This document shows, one piece after another, positions 6,468-9,243 of a DNA stretch of 9,243 bases. Within the stretch, counting starts at the first letter, position 1; each line of letters opens with the position of its first letter. Both the position numbers and the translations under genes were made by a program. The stretch covers positions 1 to 9,243 of the forward strand of contig JALWBF010000106.1 in NCBI GenBank assembly GCA_027016055.1. Reading direction: 5' to 3'. This stretch comes from Archaeoglobaceae archaeon (lineage in GTDB: Archaea; Halobacteriota; Archaeoglobi; Archaeoglobales; Archaeoglobaceae). The notes beneath the pieces were generated by a model that was not told where the DNA came from, did no database searches, and saw nothing but the letters and a program-made list of their open reading frames with translations.

Positions 6468-7212
6468 CCTCGAACGTTATGTTCTCCTCTATCAGCCTTC
6501 TGAGAAGATCGTTTATCAGGCTTTCAGTGCAAACGACAACGACGTTGCAACCGTGATGAGCGGACTCGACACAAACCTCTCTCGCACCGAAGAAAACCGG
6601 TTCTATTCCGATCTTTCTGCAAGCTATTAATGCCTCAACCCCCAAAGCAACAACTACATCCGTTCCTTCGATCGTCTTCCTGAGCGTATCCAGATTTACA
6701 GATCTGCTACCCCCCTCGCATATGTCCGGAACCTTGAAAACAACGACCTTTCCCCTGTCCGGCGGCTTAAAATCGTCTATTGGCTTTATCAGCACCTCTT
6801 CACCATCTTTTGCAGACGTCAAAGCAATGGAGTTCGACTTTCCATCCCTTTTGCAGTATATAAGTCCCTTTTCGAACCAGTAGGTGACCTCATCGCCCTT
6901 CTTAATATCTCCGACAGCTATCGCAATAAGCGAGCGGGAGTAAATTCGCTTTAGCAGTTCTTCGGAAAAAACGTGAAGGTCGAATAGATTTTTAACCAGC
7001 CAATCAACCCCTTTGTCCGTAACTTCATAGTAACCCTTCTGAACCGTTCTTATCAATCCCTCAGCCGTTAATTCTTTGAAGTATTCCGAAATAGCCTGCG
7101 GTGTTAGGTTCAGCTTCGTCGCTATATCTTTCTGATTGCATTTCCTGTTCGTGATTAGCTCAGCCAAGATCAGGAGTCTTATGGTATCTCTTCTGCTGAG
7201 CAGAACCTTCAT
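6457..7212 (-). CDS. Winged-helix transcriptional regulator with unknown C-terminal domain
   Basis: This 251-residue protein is a predicted DNA-binding regulator. Residues 8-75 form a winged helix-turn-helix (helix QKDIATKLNLTPQAISEYF, then a wing with GYYEVTDKG). Residues 80-251 form an alpha/beta domain with a Rossmann-like strand-loop pattern (TDVVVALGVEALIACR) and a run of possible metal or thiol ligands: Cys214, His219, His220, Cys222, Cys228. It resembles the archaeal predicted-regulator group COG1497, from memory only. The ATG at 7212 lies inside the 3' end of the upstream YkgJ-type gene (53-base overlap), with no clear ribosome site, suggesting coupling to that gene. The 3' end overlaps the exporter gene by 11 bases in convergent orientation. 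The ligand is unknown; a metal or redox signal is only a guess from the Cys/His cluster and the neighbour. Confidence 0.75.
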   Translation of the reverse strand: MKVLLSRRDTIRLLILAELITNRKCNQKDIATKLNLTPQAISEYFKELTAEGLIRTVQKGYYEVTDKGVDWLVKNLFDLHVFSEELLKRIYSRSLIAIAVGDIKKGDEVTYWFEKGLIYCKRDGKSNSIALTSAKDGEEVLIKPIDDFKPPDRGKVVVFKVPDICEGGSRSVNLDTLRKTIEGTDVVVALGVEALIACRKIGIEPVFFGAREVCVESAHHGCNVVVVCTESLINDLLRRLIEENITFEVKN

Positions 7213-7675
7213 ATCTCAAATTAGCCCCATAGCTATATAAATTTGCGGTGATGTAATCCATACGTTTCTTCTCACCCAAGTAGATCTGAACCGCTTCCTC
7301 AACAAGCTTTCCCATAATAAAACTCGGCTTTCCCAAAACTACGTTCGGACAAGTGGAAACATCGACATATACGTAGAACGTTTCACCTTCATACTCGAAT
7401 TCAGCGAGCTCGTTACCCTTCTTCCGAATACTGAAGGGATACAGCTTGCAAGCTGTAGGCTTCAGCTCGCCTTGCAGAGCACAGAGGTTTCCGTGCTGAA
7501 ACGGACAAACATTTCCGATCTTCTTTATATAGAACCTCCCGAATCTCTCCTCAACGAAGCCCGTTCCCCTAAGCCTGAGGTATTCGTAAAATCTCAATGG
7601 AACCCTGTATTCTCTGCAACACCTACCGCAAGCTGTGCAGTGCCAAGAGTGGACTTTCCTCCATGGAACGAGCAT
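7160..7675 (-). CDS. YkgJ-family cysteine-cluster protein
   Basis: This 171-residue protein carries the YkgJ (Fe/Zn-chelating) signature: Cys13-x2-Cys16-x2-Cys19-Cys20, then Cys57, Cys64 and Cys75 in the segment CPFQHGNLCAL ... ACKLYPF, and Cys108. In the family, eight conserved cysteines bind zinc or an iron-sulfur cluster; the biochemical role is not settled. The last ~18 residues lie in the region that overlaps the regulator gene and look unlike family sequence, so the 3' end may be an extension past the ancestral stop. The ATG at 7675 lies about 28 bases from a TATA-like GATAAAAGCTTATG (7697-7710), which fits a leaderless mRNA. The gap to the upstream DUF151 gene is 36 bases, so it may also be read through from that gene. 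Confidence 0.8.
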   Translation of the reverse strand: MLVPWRKVHSWHCTACGRCCREYRVPLRFYEYLRLRGTGFVEERFGRFYIKKIGNVCPFQHGNLCALQGELKPTACKLYPFSIRKKGNELAEFEYEGETFYVYVDVSTCPNVVLGKPSFIMGKLVEEAVQIYLGEKKRMDYITANLYSYGANLRYEGSAQQKRYHKTPDLG

Positions 7676-7696
7676 GTAATTATATCGTCAGATTTG

Positions 7697-7710
7697 CATA
7701 AGCTTTTATC
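7697..7710 (-). promoter_or_regulatory. TATA-like element for the YkgJ-type gene
   Basis: On the minus strand GATAAAAGCTTATG is centred about 28 bases before the ATG at 7675, the distance expected for a leaderless archaeal transcript. It lies between the DUF151 stop and the YkgJ start. It is AT-rich but not a perfect TATA consensus. Confidence 0.35.
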
Positions 7711-7711
7711 G

Positions 7712-8155
7712 CTAAAAAACCTCGTCGAATTCGACGTAATCTTCCGGCAACTCCTCAAGCTGTCCGGCTTCATCGAGCACCTTCTCTTCGATGTAAATCG
7801 GGCAAGCAAGTCTAACCGCTATGGCTATGCTGTCGCTCGGTCTCGCATCCACTTCGATCTCGTGATCGTTCTGCTTCAGAACTATCCTCGCATAGAACGT
7901 GTTATCGACGAGATCGTCTATAACTATCTTCTCAACCTTCGCGTTTAGCTTTCCGATGATGTCAACCAAAAGATCATGGGTCATAGGTCTCGGAGGCACC
8001 TGATTCTTCAGAGCAGAATGGATCGCCATCGCTTCCGCTATTCCGATGTAAATGGGAAGAAGTCTGCCATCCTCGGCTCTAAGAACTACTACGGGAGATA
8101 GCCCAAACACGCTCGGTGCTGCGAATACACCGAATACCTCCGCTATCAACTCCAT
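7712..8155 (-). CDS. DUF151 / bifunctional nuclease-like protein
   Basis: This is a 147-residue DUF151 (BFN domain) protein. Family hallmarks in order are RLLPIYIGIAEA (31-42), PPRPMTHDLL (54-63), DNTFYARIV (84-92) and the signature DARPSDSIAIAV (103-114). The order and spacing match the Thermotoga-type DUF151 proteins. Plant relatives are reported as bifunctional DNase/RNases; the archaeal function is unknown. The tail (128-147) is very acidic. I chose the ATG at 8155 rather than the in-frame ATG at 8206, because the extra 17 residues are not family-like and promoter elements (AAAGTATTAATACG, 8178-8191, and TTATAAAT near 8209) lie in that stretch. The first of these gives a leaderless start at 8155. 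It heads a possible operon with the YkgJ-type and regulator genes. Confidence 0.88.
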   Translation of the reverse strand: MELIAEVFGVFAAPSVFGLSPVVVLRAEDGRLLPIYIGIAEAMAIHSALKNQVPPRPMTHDLLVDIIGKLNAKVEKIVIDDLVDNTFYARIVLKQNDHEIEVDARPSDSIAIAVRLACPIYIEEKVLDEAGQLEELPEDYVEFDEVF

Positions 8156-8260
8156 TACTATAATGGGTGACCCCGAACGTATTAATACTTTCCCATCTAC
8201 AAACATTTATAATTTTGCAGTTCGAAAAGTATCTTAACCATCGGATCGCCTAAGTTTTAG
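8156..8260. promoter_or_regulatory. Divergent promoters of DUF151 gene and 101-residue ORF
   Basis: Minus strand: GAAAGTATTAATACG (8178-8192) is centred about 29 bases before the ATG at 8155; a second TATA-like AAAATTATAAAT (8205-8216) is further up. Plus strand: CGAAAAGTATCTTAACC (8223-8239) is centred about 29 bases before the ATG at 8261. The two proximal elements share the core GAAA(A)GTAT-x-TTAA or a close variant, and both imply leaderless transcripts. Confidence 0.5.
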
Positions 8261-8566
8261 ATGCGAGGGCAAATTCGTGAGCGGGTTGCAAAGATAATAA
8301 ATTCGTTCGATATTTTAAGAAAAATTCTTGATGATAAAGCCATTTGCTACGATGATAGGATAATCATATTCGATCCGCCCTTCGAGATTCAGATAATGAG
8401 AAGGGAGGAGATGATAATTTTTAGCCGTGAAGGCGATGATGTAGCGGTTCTTTCCGAAAGTAGCTGCTGGATAAAAGAAGGTTTCGAGGATATCGTTGAG
8501 AATTGGGTTATCGCATTGACATCGCTTGGATTCAAGAGATTTATCTTGAGACAAAAGAAGGAATAG
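8261..8566 (+). CDS. Hypothetical 101-residue protein
   Basis: I do not recognise the family. The protein begins with a basic helix (MRGQIRERVAKIIN), has alternating beta strands (DDRIIIFDPPFEIQIM, then EEMIIFSREGDDVAVL), an acidic helix (EGFEDIVENWVIALTSL) and a basic tail (KRFILRQKKE). It looks like a small soluble alpha/beta protein with no signal peptide or membrane helix. It has two cysteines (residues 29 and 69) and no metal motif. A TATA-like element about 29 bases upstream supports the ATG at 8261 with a leaderless mRNA. It is divergent from the DUF151 gene. Its stop lies 14 bases before the structured element at 8581; that insertion could have replaced the original tail, but no frame break is visible. 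Confidence 0.6.
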   Translation: MRGQIRERVAKIINSFDILRKILDDKAICYDDRIIIFDPPFEIQIMRREEMIIFSREGDDVAVLSESSCWIKEGFEDIVENWVIALTSLGFKRFILRQKKE

Positions 8567-8569
8567 TCC

Positions 8570-8756
8570 GATTTCTGACTCCCGTTAAAGCGGGGACACA
8601 CCCGCCTTTACGGCAAAGCTTCATCTGGGCCGGCTCACGATGTCCCCATCCCGTCGCATGCGGACTAACGTTCGCTCCCCTTAACGGGCTCTTCCGATCT
8701 TACTCCAACGCTTTAGCTTCATTCCTTCGCATATCCCTTGAAAGGCGGTTTTGTAA
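8570..8756 (-). mobile_element. Probable tnpB-less IS200/IS605-derived element (MITE/PATE-like)
   Basis: Read on the minus strand, this ~187-base segment starts just after TTAC (8756-8753), a tetranucleotide used as insertion target by some IS200/IS605 elements. It has a small hairpin near its start (CCTT-TC-AAGG). It ends with GATGAAGC, a GCC-GTAAA-GGC hairpin and CCCCGCTTTAACGGGAGTCA, the arrangement seen at right ends of archaeal TnpB elements. Its base composition is more GC-rich and structured than the flanks. There is no tnpA or tnpB in the window; a short open stretch at 8763-8716 (ending RRNEAKALE and a stop) may be a tnpB tail remnant. It lies neatly between two convergent gene ends. 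Both ends are guesses within a few bases. Confidence 0.4.
8581..8688 (-). ncRNA. Structured RNA candidate, three-way junction, omega-RNA-like
   Basis: CCCGTTAA (8581-8588) pairs perfectly with TTAACGGG (8681-8688), closing a 108-base domain. Just inside, GGGGACA (8592-8598) pairs with TGTCCCC (8641-8647), seven perfect pairs. That inner domain holds a CTTT...AAAG and a GCC...GGC hairpin around 8603-8622, and GTC-GCATGC-GGAC can form a third hairpin at about 8653-8665. An alternative pairing of GGGGA (8592-8596) with TCCCC (8676-8680) would extend the outer stem. The minus strand is favoured because GATGAAGC and the terminal hairpin resemble TnpB omega-RNA ends, but the fold works on either strand. 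No promoter was identified. Confidence 0.45.
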
Positions 8757-8765
8757 GCAACGTTT

Positions 8766-9243
8766 CTATAAATTTGGATAGTAATTTCCGCTTTGGTCAC
8801 TAAAGAAATCTTGCTGCAAGTCATTCCTATAATTTTGACAGATACGTGAGTTTAATTGCCATAACCCAATTCGAAGATATTGGTTGTAAATTCTTCTGGA
8901 TCCCCTTCTACCCGGACATAGCTTAAAATGGTCTTTGTAATCGTCAAAATGACGTTTGAATGAAGTAAAATTTTGATAAAGTCTCACCACATGTTGCTGG
9001 AAACCGGTCATCTCTAATTCTTCTCCCCTGATTTTTGGATAACCATTAGAAGTTATGAAATCTTTACGAAGGAGATAACTCAAGTATTGGCTGTATCTTG
9101 GATCCTGAATGACAAATCTTCTGAAGTCGTTTATGACATCCTCAAATTCGTTATCCCAAGTTCTTGGATGAAATAGAGGCGAGTTTTGAATACTTATGGG
9201 AGCTATTCCACGCTTATTGTCAAGAGGGATTAAAAAACCTGCA
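8766..9243 (-). CDS. Unrecognised Gln/Asn/aromatic-rich protein, C-terminal part, 5' end outside window
   Basis: The minus-strand frame is open from the window edge to a TAG at 8768-8766, giving 158 residues without a stop. Segments include RGIAPISIQNSPLFHPRTW, DVINDFRRFVIQDPRYSQYL and CPGRRGSRRIYNQYLRIGLW. No family, signal peptide or membrane helix is recognised in this part. It has 12 Gln and 12 Asn in 158 residues and is rich in Tyr, Phe and Arg; the DUF151 protein nearby has 3 Gln in 147. That composition is unlike the other proteins here and, together with the mobile-element-like segment 10 bases downstream, suggests acquired DNA of viral, plasmid or IS-cargo origin. It is not TnpB-like. 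The TTG at 9083 is an internal codon, not the start. Confidence 0.55.
   Translation of the reverse strand, partial: AGFLIPLDNKRGIAPISIQNSPLFHPRTWDNEFEDVINDFRRFVIQDPRYSQYLSYLLRKDFITSNGYPKIRGEELEMTGFQQHVVRLYQNFTSFKRHFDDYKDHFKLCPGRRGSRRIYNQYLRIGLWQLNSRICQNYRNDLQQDFFSDQSGNYYPNL

Noticed and set aside
7472..7948. 158-codon plus-strand ORF
   Set aside because: It is opposite the YkgJ-type and DUF151 genes, both with strong family motifs; it is a shadow frame.
8503..8781. 92-codon plus-strand ORF across the structured element
   Set aside because: It overlaps the end of the 101-residue gene and runs through the inverted-repeat segment; its composition follows the RNA structure rather than a protein.

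Overview
The window looks like a piece of a euryarchaeal chromosome, most likely Archaeoglobales (Archaeoglobus, Ferroglobus or Geoglobus type). The evidence is a family D DNA polymerase small subunit, a TrmB-type regulator, a largely archaeal RND exporter of the HAE3 kind, and TATA-like boxes about 27-30 bases upstream of several start codons with almost no leader. The lineage below Euryarchaeota is inferred, not proven.

Layout. Bases 1-556 (+) hold the C-terminal part of the PolD small subunit. Bases 557-1734 carry no ordinary gene. I read this stretch as a decayed DDE transposase on the minus strand (about 917-1210), a strong imperfect hairpin placed just after a good TATA box (1256-1312), and a probable 25-residue membrane microprotein with its own Shine-Dalgarno and T-rich terminator (1496-1600). 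A possible 29-residue ORF follows. Bases 1735-4285 and 4287-6467 form the central module: a TrmB regulator divergent from a two-gene operon. That operon encodes a secreted, membrane-anchored protein with repeated beta-sandwich domains and a 12-helix RND/MMPL exporter. The 73-base divergent region has one TATA element usable in both directions, flanked by short inverted repeats.

Bases 6457-8155 (minus) hold a cluster of three genes: a DUF151/bifunctional-nuclease-like protein, a YkgJ-type 8-cysteine protein and a winged-helix regulator. The last overlaps the YkgJ gene by 53 bases and overlaps the exporter gene tail-to-tail by 11 bases. An unrecognised 101-residue protein is divergent from the DUF151 gene.

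Bases 8567-9243 look accessory. A compact segment with nested inverted repeats (8581-8688) can fold into a three-way junction RNA. On the minus strand it resembles the right end / omega-RNA of an IS200/IS605-type (TnpB) element without a tnpB gene. Next to it is the C-terminal part of an unrecognised Gln/Asn/aromatic-rich protein that runs off the window.

The most interesting candidates are the secreted repeat protein plus RND exporter pair under a divergent TrmB, the tnpB-less structured element, and the microprotein locus with its upstream hairpin.
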